From the NCBI GenBank assembly GCA_016283615.1, contig JAEENG010000028.1:1-33425 (forward strand): a stretch of DNA of 33,425 nucleotides. Reading direction: 5' to 3'. Positions within the stretch are counted from its first letter, which is position 1; each line of letters opens with the position of its first letter. Shown one piece after another: positions 5,872 to 14,004 of the stretch. The notes beneath the pieces were generated by a model. That model made no database searches. It was not told the DNA's origin and was given only the letters and a program-made list of their open reading frames with translations. The DNA comes from Treponema sp. GTDB taxonomy: Bacteria > Spirochaetota > Spirochaetia > Treponematales > Treponemataceae. The position numbers were made by a program, and so were the translations under genes.

Positions 5872-6165
5872 TTAGTTCTTTTTGTCTTCTTCAAGTTTAA
5901 CAAAGAGATATTTAAGAACATCTTTTGTCAATTTGAACTGACCTTCGATTTCGCTGATTTTAGCAGGATTTGCACTTACTGTGAAAAGAACGAAACGACC
6001 ACGTTTCTGTTTGTTGATGATGTAAGTTAAATCACGGTCTCCATACGATTCTTCTTTGTCAATCGTAGCACCAAATTTTGCAAGAACTGCACGTACTGCT
6101 TCAGAACTTGCCTTGAATTTGTCTTCTTCTGTTGAGAAGACAATCATAAGCTCATACTTTCTCAT
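5872..6165 (-). CDS. rpsF: 30S ribosomal protein bS6
   Basis: Small-subunit protein S6, partner of S18. The 97 residues match S6 throughout (MRKYELMIVFS at the start, YGDRDLTYIINKQKRGRFVLF in the middle, LTKDVLKYLFVKLEED at the end). AAGGAGA lies nine bases upstream of ATG. It is first in the operon and has a near-consensus promoter. Confidence 0.95.
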   Translation of the reverse strand: MRKYELMIVFSTEEDKFKASSEAVRAVLAKFGATIDKEESYGDRDLTYIINKQKRGRFVLFTVSANPAKISEIEGQFKLTKDVLKYLFVKLEEDKKN

Positions 6166-6185
6166 TTTGTATGGTCTCCTTATGG

Positions 6186-6254
6186 TCTAATGTAAGCTAC
6201 AAAAGTAGCCTCAAGGGGTTAGAACATAATACTATTTTGGGCATTTAAGGTCAA
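6186..6254 (-). promoter_or_regulatory. rpsF operon promoter and leader hairpin
   Basis: On the minus strand TTGACC (6254-6249) and TATTAT (6231-6226) are 17 bases apart, a strong housekeeping promoter. Downstream, GCTAC/GTAGC arms (6209-6205 with 6200-6196) enclose a TTTT loop. An outer pair TCTAA/TTAGA (6223-6219 with 6190-6186) would extend it, but the outer 5' arm overlaps the expected transcription start near 6219. The hairpin lies just before the ribosome-binding site and could serve autoregulation by S6:S18; the usual conserved loop was not recognised. Confidence 0.6.
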
Positions 6255-6285
6255 TAACTTACAATGTTGAATTCAGGGCGTGCCC

Positions 6286-6314
6286 TTGCGATTTATCAAC
6301 CTCAGGGTTATAAT
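6286..6314 (+). promoter_or_regulatory. Promoter directly before the ankyrin gene ATG
   Basis: TTGCGA (6286-6291), a 17-base spacer and a perfect TATAAT (6309-6314). The ATG at 6323 is only eight bases after the -10 box, and there is no Shine-Dalgarno sequence, so the mRNA may start at or within two bases of the start codon. Confidence 0.6.
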
Positions 6315-6322
6315 TTAATACT

Positions 6323-8119
6323 ATGAAAACTAAAAAAATATTGTTGACCGCATTTATTGCGCTGACCATGGCTTTTTCTGCCGTGGCACTTTCTACAAAA
6401 GAGAAACTTTTCAAAGCCTGCGAAACAGGAAGCTATAAAGAACTCAAATCCCTCTTAAAATCATATTCATCAGCTGTAAACTCAAAGCGCTCTCCCAGCG
6501 GAGAAACACTTCTGATGGCAGCCCTCAAAGAAGACCGCGATGCCGAAATTATAAAACTTCTTCTCAAATGGGGAGCAGACCCGACAAAGAAAAACAAAAA
6601 CGGCCAGACAGGCGTTATGTACGCCGCAATGTATTCAACCGAGCCGGATGTTGTAAACGCAGTCGTTAAAGCCGGAACCATATTCAACTTTCAGAGAAAG
6701 TCACGTATCAATAAAAAAGACAAAAAAGGAAAATCCGCATACGACTACGCAGTTGAGCGCGGAGAACAGGAAATTACAGACGTTCTGACAAAATACGCGC
6801 CTCCAAAAAACACTCAGAAAACCAAATCCACGGCCGAATCAAGCCCTGATGAAGTTACAAAAAATGTTCCGGCGGAACAGGCCCCTGCCCCTTCAACTGA
6901 ATCCCAGGCCGTAACCGCCGCTTCTGCAGTAATATCTCAGGCAGCTCCGGTTGCAAGTGCAGTCACAGCAGGACAGGACTCAGAAAGCGGGGCACCTGCA
7001 GAACCTGAAACAAAACGCGTCAAAACAGGCAAGGTCGTAATTAAAATCGACAAGAACGGTGCCGAATACCTGGACGAAGAAACAAAAGAAGTCCGTCAGA
7101 CACCGGCTGCCAACAGAATCGAAGGCGAAGCTGATGAATCATCAGATGAGCCTGAAGCCGCAGCTCCTGCTGAAGAAGCACAAAAAGACCAAAGCGTAAC
7201 TGTTGAAGAAGTAAACATTGCGCCTGTTAAACCTGCCGTTGAACCAAAAGTTCAGATTTACGGCAATGTTATGGCTCCTGTTCCGGCCGCACCGGCACCG
7301 GTTACACCTCAAGTTGTAACACCTCCTGCCCCTGCTCCGGTTGAATCAGTTGAATCAAAGATACAGCCTGTGCCGCAGATTAAGCCGTTCAACAAAACAT
7401 ACCTCTACGACTATGAAGAACTTGAATCTGACGATACACCGGTTGTAGAAGACAATAACTATGACCCGTACCACACATTCATCGAGGATGCAAACAGACG
7501 GGACCTCCAGGGACGCACACCTTTGATGAAGGCAGCCAAAAACGGTGACCTCAAACTTGTAGAAAACCTCATTTATTCCGGAGCAGTGATCGATGCACAG
7601 GATAATGACGGCTGGACGGCACTTATGTTTGCCGCAAGATTTTCGGCAAATGCAAACGTTACAAAAACTTTAATCCGAAACGGTGCCGATACGGACATCA
7701 AAAACAATTACGGAATCAGCGCACTGCGACTTTCTGCCGGATTCAATTCAAATTCAAATGTAACCGCACAGCTTTTGTCAGGCCACACACCTGCCGAAAG
7801 TGAAGTTCGTGCCGCATTCATCTATGCAATCACAAACGGTGCTTCAACACAGACACTTGATTTGTTCTGGGACAAGGGACTTTCCATCAATTCTCCCTAC
7901 GACGGAAAAACACCTTTGATGTACGCCGCAGAATCAAACAAGGATACAAAAATCATCGCTTGGCTTTTGAACAATGGGGCAAAGACCTCATACATGACAA
8001 CAACAGGATTGAAAGCATTCGATTATGCAAAGGCAAACAAGCACCTTCCTCACGACAGATACTACTGGGCAATGAATGAAAACGACAGTACCACAGGTTC
8101 AACCGGAGCAAGTCGATGA
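6323..8119 (+). CDS. Exported ankyrin-repeat protein
   Basis: 598 residues. A signal peptide (MKTKKILLTAFIALTMAFSA, cleavage probably after AVA at 22) sends it out of the cytoplasm. Ankyrin repeats lie at about 27-155 (GETLLMAALKEDRDAEIIKL, GQTGVMYAAMYS) and again at about 393-585 (GRTPLMKAAKNGDLKLVENL, GWTALMFAARFS, KTPLMYAAESN). The 230-residue linker between them is rich in Pro, Ala and Glu, which suggests an extended periplasmic spacer. Ankyrins bind other proteins; the partner is unknown. The stop overlaps the rsmD start by four bases, so the two genes are co-translated although their functions look unrelated. Confidence 0.85.
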   Translation: MKTKKILLTAFIALTMAFSAVALSTKEKLFKACETGSYKELKSLLKSYSSAVNSKRSPSGETLLMAALKEDRDAEIIKLLLKWGADPTKKNKNGQTGVMYAAMYSTEPDVVNAVVKAGTIFNFQRKSRINKKDKKGKSAYDYAVERGEQEITDVLTKYAPPKNTQKTKSTAESSPDEVTKNVPAEQAPAPSTESQAVTAASAVISQAAPVASAVTAGQDSESGAPAEPETKRVKTGKVVIKIDKNGAEYLDEETKEVRQTPAANRIEGEADESSDEPEAAAPAEEAQKDQSVTVEEVNIAPVKPAVEPKVQIYGNVMAPVPAAPAPVTPQVVTPPAPAPVESVESKIQPVPQIKPFNKTYLYDYEELESDDTPVVEDNNYDPYHTFIEDANRRDLQGRTPLMKAAKNGDLKLVENLIYSGAVIDAQDNDGWTALMFAARFSANANVTKTLIRNGADTDIKNNYGISALRLSAGFNSNSNVTAQLLSGHTPAESEVRAAFIYAITNGASTQTLDLFWDKGLSINSPYDGKTPLMYAAESNKDTKIIAWLLNNGAKTSYMTTTGLKAFDYAKANKHLPHDRYYWAMNENDSTTGSTGASR

Positions 8120-8670
8120 GAATTACCGGAGGAGCTTTAAAAGGCCGTAACATAAAATGTCCTGACGGCGTAATCCGCCCTGCCATGGACCGCATGAGAG
8201 AATCCGTATTTGCCATAATCGGTGACTTAACGGGAAAAAGCTGGCTGGACATGTTCAGCGGGAGCGGCACGATTGCAATCGAAGCCGCGAGCCGCGGTGC
8301 AAGCCATGTTGAACTGTGCGAAAAAGATAAAATCAAAATAAAAACAGTTCTGGACAACGTTTCAATTACGGAAAAGGAACTGGGAATCAAAATCGACTGC
8401 CACTTTATGGCTGTTGAACTGTTTTTAAAACGCTGCAAAAACAAGTTTGACTATATTTTCTTTGATCCGCCCTTCCCTTACAAATTCAGAAAGGACCTGA
8501 TTAAGTTTGTTGACCAGTATGATCTTCTGACAGAAGACGGAACTGTCCTGATACATTATCCTGAAGAGGACGCACTCCCGGAACAGGTGGGAGGGCTCGT
8601 ACTGACCGACAAAAGAATCTATGGCCGCTCGATTGTAAACTTTTACAAAAAAGCACAAAAAACAGAATAA
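8116..8670 (+). CDS. rsmD: 16S rRNA (guanine(966)-N(2))-methyltransferase RsmD
   Basis: SAM-dependent methyltransferase that modifies G966 of 16S rRNA. The 184-residue protein has MRITGGALKGR at the N terminus, the family motif RPAMDRMRESVF (21-32), the SAM-binding loop DMFSGSGTIAIEAASRGA (45-62) and the catalytic DPPF (117-120). Length is normal. It starts inside the last codons of the ankyrin gene (ATGA overlap). Confidence 0.93.
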   Translation: MRITGGALKGRNIKCPDGVIRPAMDRMRESVFAIIGDLTGKSWLDMFSGSGTIAIEAASRGASHVELCEKDKIKIKTVLDNVSITEKELGIKIDCHFMAVELFLKRCKNKFDYIFFDPPFPYKFRKDLIKFVDQYDLLTEDGTVLIHYPEEDALPEQVGGLVLTDKRIYGRSIVNFYKKAQKTE

Positions 8671-8717
8671 TAATTCATTAAAAGCCACCTAAATAAACTC
8701 CAAAAAGGCTAATTTGC

Positions 8718-8745
8718 TTGACTTTGGTCTTTTTTGTGTTAAAAT
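8718..8745 (+). promoter_or_regulatory. Promoter of the TPR/rlmN transcription unit
   Basis: TTGACT (8718-8723), 16-base spacer, TAAAAT (8740-8745). Transcription would start near 8752, about 25 bases before the GTG start of the next gene. Because the promoter lies inside the longest possible reading frame, it argues for the later start. Confidence 0.6.
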
Positions 8746-8776
8746 TTTCAATGAAAAATTAAGTTTAAGGAAAAAA

Positions 8777-9124
8777 GTGCGTAATTTAAAACAAGATTTG
8801 CTCTCAGAAGTTAATTCCCACAAGATTCAGGATGGCTTTATAAAAGTCACTGACTCCCCTTTACAAGCGTTGTCATCTGAACAAAAAGTTATGCTGAACA
8901 GAAAAGGTAATGAACTTTTCAACAATGGAAAAATCAATGAAGCAAGCCGGATTTTTATTACCACAGGTTATTCTGACGGTTTAACCCGCGTTGGTGACAC
9001 CTTCATGAAGAAAAACCAGTCCTTAGAAGCCCTCAAATACTATATTCTTGCTAAAAACAAAAACAAGTGTGAGCCGATTTACGAAAAAATGGCTCAAACA
9101 CTTTCGGTTCTTGTAAAAGAATAA
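8777..9124 (+). CDS. Small TPR-like protein of unknown function
   Basis: 115 residues if started at the GTG (8777), which has AAGG six bases upstream and lies downstream of a good promoter; the frame is open back to a TTG at 8714, but that would overlap the promoter. The C-terminal 65 residues look like one or two helical TPR-type hairpins (KGNELFNNGKINEASRIFIT, then FMKKNQSLEALKYYILAKNK). No signal peptide or membrane segment. It lies 13 bases before a large TPR protein and probably works with it. Specific function not recognised. Confidence 0.7.
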   Translation: MRNLKQDLLSEVNSHKIQDGFIKVTDSPLQALSSEQKVMLNRKGNELFNNGKINEASRIFITTGYSDGLTRVGDTFMKKNQSLEALKYYILAKNKNKCEPIYEKMAQTLSVLVKE

Positions 9125-9137
9125 AGGAGAATTAAAA

Positions 9138-10298
9138 ATGTCAGACGAAATCAAGCTGGAAGATGGAATTCCAATTGAACTTACAAGCGAAGCAAAACCG
9201 GAAGATACAAAATCTCAGGAAATCGCAGAATTATCTAAAAAAGGATATCAGCTCCTTAAAGATAACCGCATAGATGAAGCAGTTACTGCTTTTAACAGCA
9301 TATTAAACCTTGAAGACAACAACAACTACGCTCTCGTCGGTCTTGGAGACAGCGAACGCAAACAGAACCACTTCAGGGAAGCAATCGATTATTACCAGAA
9401 ATGCCTTACATTCCATCCGGGCAATAACTATGCCCTCTTTGGACTTGCTGACTGCTACAAGGCATTAAACCAGTACCACAAGGCAATCGAAATCTGGGAA
9501 CAGTATCTTATTCACGATGACAGAAACATCACGGTTTTGACACGTGTTGCAGATGCTTACCGCAAAATCCGTGACTTTAAAAAGTCAAAAGAACTGTACC
9601 TCAAGGTTCTGGACATGGAAGAAAACAATGCCTACGCCCTGATTGGTATCGGACACCTTCACTATGACTTTAAGGAATACAAGGACGCGCTTTACTACTG
9701 GACAAAAATGCTGGAAATCAACGAAAAGGCCGTTGATATCCGCGTTTTGACTTCAATCGGTAACTGCCACAGAAAGCTCAAGACTTTTGACAAAGGCGTT
9801 AAATACTTTGAACGCGCCCTCGAAATGGACCCGGAAAACTTTTACGTTCTCTTTGGCCTTGCTGACTGCTACCGCGGCATGAACCAGCAGTACCGTTCAA
9901 TCGAATACTGGAATAAAATCCTCAAAAACGACCCGAAAAACAAAGTAATTTTAACACGCGCAGGCGATGCTTACCGCAACACAGGCGACTATAAAACTGC
10001 AACAGAGTATTACAACAAGGCTATGGACATTGAATTTGATGTTTACGCCGCACTTGGTCTTGCACTTATCTGCAAGGGCGAAGGAAAATACGACGAAGCA
10101 ATTGAACGCCTGACAGCATTGATCCGCGATGATATCAAAAACTACCGTCTTTACATTGACCTTGCAGACTGTTACATTAAGATGAACAAAAAAGACAAGG
10201 CAATTGAATGTTTACACGACTTCCAGAAGACAGGTACAAAGAGTACCGCAATCAACGAAATGCTGGAAAAGATTGTAAACAACAAACCTTTAAACTAG
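9138..10298 (+). CDS. Tetratricopeptide-repeat protein
   Basis: 386-residue cytoplasmic protein made almost wholly of TPR units, about ten repeats of ~34 residues from residue 28 to the end. Examples are YALFGLADCYKALNQYHKAI and FYVLFGLADCYRGMNQQYRS; the recurring NNYAL.GLGD/ADCY pattern shows recent repeat duplication. TPR arrays are protein-binding scaffolds; the client is unknown. A strong AAGGAG precedes ATG. rlmN follows after four bases, so the three genes form one unit. Conserved TPR proteins of this type occur in treponemes, but I cannot assign a symbol. Confidence 0.85.
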   Translation: MSDEIKLEDGIPIELTSEAKPEDTKSQEIAELSKKGYQLLKDNRIDEAVTAFNSILNLEDNNNYALVGLGDSERKQNHFREAIDYYQKCLTFHPGNNYALFGLADCYKALNQYHKAIEIWEQYLIHDDRNITVLTRVADAYRKIRDFKKSKELYLKVLDMEENNAYALIGIGHLHYDFKEYKDALYYWTKMLEINEKAVDIRVLTSIGNCHRKLKTFDKGVKYFERALEMDPENFYVLFGLADCYRGMNQQYRSIEYWNKILKNDPKNKVILTRAGDAYRNTGDYKTATEYYNKAMDIEFDVYAALGLALICKGEGKYDEAIERLTALIRDDIKNYRLYIDLADCYIKMNKKDKAIECLHDFQKTGTKSTAINEMLEKIVNNKPLN

Positions 10299-10302
10299 GT
10301 GT

Positions 10303-11364
10303 ATGGACGACAAAATTTCAATTACGGGACTTCTGCCGGAAGAAATCACTGAAAAACTCGGTATAAGTCCCGCTTTTCGCGGCAAACAGATTTTTGAATG
10401 GATCGGCAAGGGAGTTGAATCCTTTGACCAGATGAAAAACATCGGCGCTCAGCTCATAGAAGAACTCAAACAGAAGGCTGTTCTCCGCTGCTGTTCAGTG
10501 TCAAAGGTCCTGAAAGATCCCGACGGAACAATCAAATTACAGATTTCCCTCTCAGACGGCATGGCTGTGGAAACCGTACTTTTAACAGACCGCGAAGGAC
10601 GCAAAACTGCCTGCGTTTCATGCCAGGTAGGCTGTGCAATGAACTGCGCATTCTGTCAGACAGGAACCCTCGGGCTTGCAAGAAGCCTTACCCCGTCCGA
10701 AATTGTTGAACAGTTTTTATTTCTTGAAAAACACGCCGGCCCCTTAAGCAATATCGTTTTTATGGGCATGGGCGAACCGATGATGAATTTGAATGCAGTC
10801 CGAAAGGCAATACAGGTTTTAACCGACAAGCGCGGAAGAAACCTTTCTTCAAGAAGAATCACACTTTCAACTTCAGGCGTAATCAGCGGAATCTACGACC
10901 TTGCAGACAACGGGCCAAATATCCGCCTTGCAGTTTCCCTTACAACGGCCGACCCGGATTTGCGTTTAAAACTCATGCCGGTTACAAAAAACAACCCGCT
11001 CCAGGAACTTCGTAAGGCAATCGACTATTACGCCCAGAAAAGCGGACGCCGCGTTACCCTTGAAGCGGCCCTTCTCCACGACACAAACACAGGGGAAGAA
11101 AGTGCTAAAAACATGATAGAATTTTCACGCGGAATAAACGTAAACATCAACCTTATTCCCTGGAATCCGGTTGAAACACTGCCATTTTCAGAGCCTTCAA
11201 ACAACGAATGCAGGAACTTTGTAAAAAAACTCGAGGCTGCCGGCCTGAACGTTACCCTCCGCACACGGCGCGGCCGCGAAATCGGCGGTGCCTGCGGACA
11301 GCTAGGTAAAACTTTAAAGAACAAAATAGCCGACGGTAAAAAACTGGCCCGCTCAGAGGAATAA
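10303..11364 (+). CDS. rlmN: Dual-specificity RNA methyltransferase RlmN
   Basis: Radical-SAM enzyme that methylates C2 of A2503 in 23S rRNA and of A37 in some tRNAs. The 353-residue protein has the radical-SAM cysteines in GCAMNCAFCQTG (C111, C115, C118), the GEPMMN motif, the LHDTNT region, and the second catalytic cysteine near 331 (GGACGQLG). Glu90 in AVETVLL fits the conserved family position. Length is normal. The start has only a weak GGTG in front, consistent with coupling to the preceding TPR gene. Confidence 0.95.
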   Translation: MDDKISITGLLPEEITEKLGISPAFRGKQIFEWIGKGVESFDQMKNIGAQLIEELKQKAVLRCCSVSKVLKDPDGTIKLQISLSDGMAVETVLLTDREGRKTACVSCQVGCAMNCAFCQTGTLGLARSLTPSEIVEQFLFLEKHAGPLSNIVFMGMGEPMMNLNAVRKAIQVLTDKRGRNLSSRRITLSTSGVISGIYDLADNGPNIRLAVSLTTADPDLRLKLMPVTKNNPLQELRKAIDYYAQKSGRRVTLEAALLHDTNTGEESAKNMIEFSRGINVNINLIPWNPVETLPFSEPSNNECRNFVKKLEAAGLNVTLRTRRGREIGGACGQLGKTLKNKIADGKKLARSEE

Positions 11365-11400
11365 TTTTCTAAAAAAAATCCAATTCTAATACAATTTTAT

Positions 11401-11429
11401 TTGAATAAAAGATTAGTATTGGTTATAAT
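11401..11429 (+). promoter_or_regulatory. Promoter of the HMA-fold/dehydrogenase pair
   Basis: TTGAAT (11401-11406), 17-base spacer and perfect TATAAT (11424-11429), about 42 bases before the ATG. An imperfect inverted repeat (CCAATTCTAAT at 11380-11390 with ATTAGTATTGG at 11412-11422) flanks the -35 and spacer and could be an operator. Confidence 0.65.
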
Positions 11430-11470
11430 TTTAATACTCTGTTTATAACAAATGCTGGGAGTCTAATCTT

Positions 11471-11683
11471 ATGCAAAAGAAAATATATGTTGCAGGTCTC
11501 TTTGATGATGACACTGCTTCTAAAGTAAATGCAGCAGTAAACGCCGTAGCCGGAGTTACAAGCTGCGCCTCTAATGCTTCTAAAGCACAGGTTCTAGTTG
11601 ATTTTGATGAAGGCGTTGCCGGAATCGAAGACGCAATCAACGCTGCAATTGCCAGTGCAAATGTAGAAGTTTTGGGCGGCTGA
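11471..11683 (+). CDS. Small HMA-fold protein lacking the metal-binding CxxC
   Basis: 70 residues with the beta-alpha-beta-beta-alpha-beta pattern of heavy-metal-associated (HMA) domains: KKIYVAGL strand, helix to about 28, strands VTSCAS and AQVLVDFDEG, helix IEDAINAAIAS, final strand VEVLGG. Copper chaperones carry MxCxxC in the first loop; here the same place reads LFDDDTAS with no cysteine, and the only Cys (residue 32) lies elsewhere. It therefore probably does not carry copper in the usual way. Only two bases separate it from the dehydrogenase, pointing to a shared function. GGGAG sits about ten bases before the start. Confidence 0.7.
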   Translation: MQKKIYVAGLFDDDTASKVNAAVNAVAGVTSCASNASKAQVLVDFDEGVAGIEDAINAAIASANVEVLGG

Positions 11684-11685
11684 TA

Positions 11686-12645
11686 ATGAAATTAACTGTT
11701 CTGGATGGTCATGCGGCTAATCCCGGCGACTTGAGCTGGGATAAGTTCAAAAAAATTGCAGACCTGACAGTTTATGAGCGCACGCCGTCTAATCTGGTTA
11801 TCCAGAGAATCGGCGACAGCGACGCTATTTTTCTAAACAAAATACAAATTACAAAACAAATTCTGGATTCCTGTCCAAAACTCAAATATATCGGCGTACT
11901 TGCTACAGGCTATAATGTAGTAGATCTGGCCGAGTGCACAAAGAAAAACATTACCGTTACCAATATTCCTGCCTACTCCACAGATTCGGTTGCACAGCAT
12001 GTTTTTGCCTTTATCCTGAATTATTCAAATCAGGTTGCTTCACACGCGACTTCCGTTAAAAACGGAGACTGGACACGCTCTCCTGATTTCTGTTACTGGA
12101 ATTCAAGTCTCACTGAACTTACCGGAAAAACCCTCGGAATCTTCGGCTTTGGTTCAATCGGACAAAAAGTTGCAAAAATCGCCCATGCCTTCGGAATGCG
12201 CGTAATTATCTGCACGCACAATCCTGATTCATTTACAGGCGGCGAAGAAGTTGTAAGCAAAGAAGAACTTTTTAAGCAGAGCGATTTTTTGAGCCTGCAC
12301 GCCCCTCTCACTGATTCAACTAAAAATCTCGTAAACAGACAGACACTTTCTCTTCTAAAAAAAGGTGCCGTAATTATAAACACAGCCCGCGGCGGCCTTG
12401 TTGACGAAAATGCCGTAAAAGAAGCATTGATTCAAAAGAAAATCGCAATGTACTGTGCCGATGTAGTTTTGACAGAACCGATGGACAAAAACTGTCCGCT
12501 GCTTACGGCTCCAAACTGCGTAATCACACCACATATCGCCTGGGCACCAAAAGAAACACGACAAAGATTATTTGACATTGCTTTTGACAACTTGAATTCA
12601 TTTATCGCCGGAAAGCCTGTAAACGTTGTAAATAAAGGGCTCTGA
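11686..12645 (+). CDS. D-2-hydroxyacid dehydrogenase, glycerate-dehydrogenase-like
   Basis: Interconverts a 2-keto acid and the D-2-hydroxy acid with NAD(P)H; the opening ANPGDLSWDK resembles hydroxypyruvate/glycerate dehydrogenases. The 319 residues show the nucleotide-binding GFGSIG (154-159), catalytic Arg235 (NTARGGLVDE), Glu264 and His283 (TPHIAWAP). At the end of the second Rossmann strand the usual Asp that selects NAD is not seen (VIICTHNP, 173-180), so NADP use is possible. It is translated right after the HMA-fold gene. The true substrate cannot be told from sequence alone. Confidence 0.88.
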   Translation: MKLTVLDGHAANPGDLSWDKFKKIADLTVYERTPSNLVIQRIGDSDAIFLNKIQITKQILDSCPKLKYIGVLATGYNVVDLAECTKKNITVTNIPAYSTDSVAQHVFAFILNYSNQVASHATSVKNGDWTRSPDFCYWNSSLTELTGKTLGIFGFGSIGQKVAKIAHAFGMRVIICTHNPDSFTGGEEVVSKEELFKQSDFLSLHAPLTDSTKNLVNRQTLSLLKKGAVIINTARGGLVDENAVKEALIQKKIAMYCADVVLTEPMDKNCPLLTAPNCVITPHIAWAPKETRQRLFDIAFDNLNSFIAGKPVNVVNKGL

Positions 12646-12648
12646 TAC

Positions 12649-12677
12649 TTGAATATAAGAATAAAAGTGATTAGAAT
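12649..12677 (+). promoter_or_regulatory. leuCD promoter
   Basis: TTGAAT (12649-12654), 17-base spacer and TAGAAT (12672-12677), followed by a ~30-base leader and TAGGAGT as ribosome-binding site eight bases before the leuC ATG. Confidence 0.6.
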
Positions 12678-12714
12678 AGTTTAAAAATACTAAATTTCTT
12701 TAGGAGTACTAAAA

Positions 12715-14001
12715 ATGGGAAAAACAATAGCTCAGAAGATTTTTGATTCTCATCTTGTAGAAAGTCCATTTCCTGGAACATATGTTCTCAAGCTCGACAG
12801 AGTATTTTGTCACGAAATTACAACTCCTGTTGCAATCAACGACCTGATGGAACGCGGTAAGGACCGTGTATTTGACCCGACAAAGATTAAAGCAGTAATT
12901 GACCATGTAACACCAGCAAAAGACAGCAAAACAGCAACTCAGGGTAAAATTCTCCGTGACTGGGCACGCCGCAACAACGTAAAAGACTTTTTTGATATCG
13001 GTTCAAACGGTGTTTGCCACGCAATCTTCCCTGAAAAAGGTTTTGTACGCCCAGGCTATACAGTAATCATGGGAGACAGCCACACCTGTACACACGGTGC
13101 ATTTGGTGCATTTGCAGCAGGTGTAGGAACAACTGACCTTGAAGTAGGAATTTTGAAGGGAGTTTGTTCATTCCGTGAACCAAAATCAATCAAATTCGTA
13201 CTTAACGGAAAACTCAAGGAAGGCGTTTACGCAAAAGACGTTATCCTTTATCTGATCGGTAAAATCGGTGTAAACGGCGCTACAAACTGCGTTGTTGAAT
13301 TTACAGGTCCTGTAGTAGACAACTTTGGCATGGAAGAACGCATGACTCTCTGCAACATGGCAGTTGAAGCAGGCGGTACAAGCGGAATCTGTTTCCCGGA
13401 CGAAAAAACAGTTGACTACCTCTGGGAATTTATCAAAGACGAATACAAAACAAAAGAAGCAGCTCTCGCCGATTATGCAAAATGGCGTGACGACGACGAC
13501 GCTGTTTATGAAAAAGTTTATACACTTGATCTTTCTGATCTTGAACCAGTTTGTACAATCAACTACAAACCGGACCAGATTAAAAAGATTTCTGATATGA
13601 AGGGAACAAAGGTTGACCAGATTTACATCGGTTCATGTACAAACGGCCGTATAAGTGACCTTCGTATCGCAGCAAAAGTTCTTAAAGGCCATCACCTTGC
13701 AGACGGAGTACGCGGAATTGTAAGCCCTGCTACACCAAAAATCTACAAAATGGCTCTTGAAGAAGGCATTATCCAGACATTCATTGAAGCAGGATTCTGT
13801 GTAACAAACCCGACCTGCGGTGCATGTCTCGGTATGTCAAACGGTGTTCTGGCAGAAGGCGAAGTTTGTGCCTCTACCACAAACCGCAACTTTAATGGTA
13901 GAATGGGAAAAGGCGGAATGGTTCATCTTATGAGCCCTGCCTCTGCAGCAGCAACAGCTATTGCAGGAACTATAACAAATTCAGAACTCTATAAGGGGTA
14001 A
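12715..14001 (+). CDS. leuC: 3-isopropylmalate dehydratase large subunit (LeuC/homoaconitase family)
   Basis: Iron-sulfur isomerase subunit that converts 2- to 3-isopropylmalate in leucine synthesis. The 428-residue protein carries the three [4Fe-4S] cysteines (C308 in IGSCTNGR, C368 and C371 in NPTCGACLG) and the substrate region GDSHTCTHGAFGAFA (120-134). Its length fits the shorter LeuC2/archaeal-type group, which also includes homoaconitases and citramalate-type isomerases, so the substrate is a best guess. The leuD-type subunit follows after three bases. leuA and leuB are not in the window. Confidence 0.88.
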   Translation: MGKTIAQKIFDSHLVESPFPGTYVLKLDRVFCHEITTPVAINDLMERGKDRVFDPTKIKAVIDHVTPAKDSKTATQGKILRDWARRNNVKDFFDIGSNGVCHAIFPEKGFVRPGYTVIMGDSHTCTHGAFGAFAAGVGTTDLEVGILKGVCSFREPKSIKFVLNGKLKEGVYAKDVILYLIGKIGVNGATNCVVEFTGPVVDNFGMEERMTLCNMAVEAGGTSGICFPDEKTVDYLWEFIKDEYKTKEAALADYAKWRDDDDAVYEKVYTLDLSDLEPVCTINYKPDQIKKISDMKGTKVDQIYIGSCTNGRISDLRIAAKVLKGHHLADGVRGIVSPATPKIYKMALEEGIIQTFIEAGFCVTNPTCGACLGMSNGVLAEGEVCASTTNRNFNGRMGKGGMVHLMSPASAAATAIAGTITNSELYKG

Positions 14002-14004
14002 AAA

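Noticed and set aside
7953..8444. 163-residue minus-strand frame opposite the ankyrin/rsmD junction
   Set aside because: It lies fully antisense to two well-supported genes, lacks a recognisable domain or a ribosome-binding site, and has the composition of a shadow frame.
8671..8717. Terminator after rsmD
   Set aside because: No stable hairpin with a T run was found before the next promoter.
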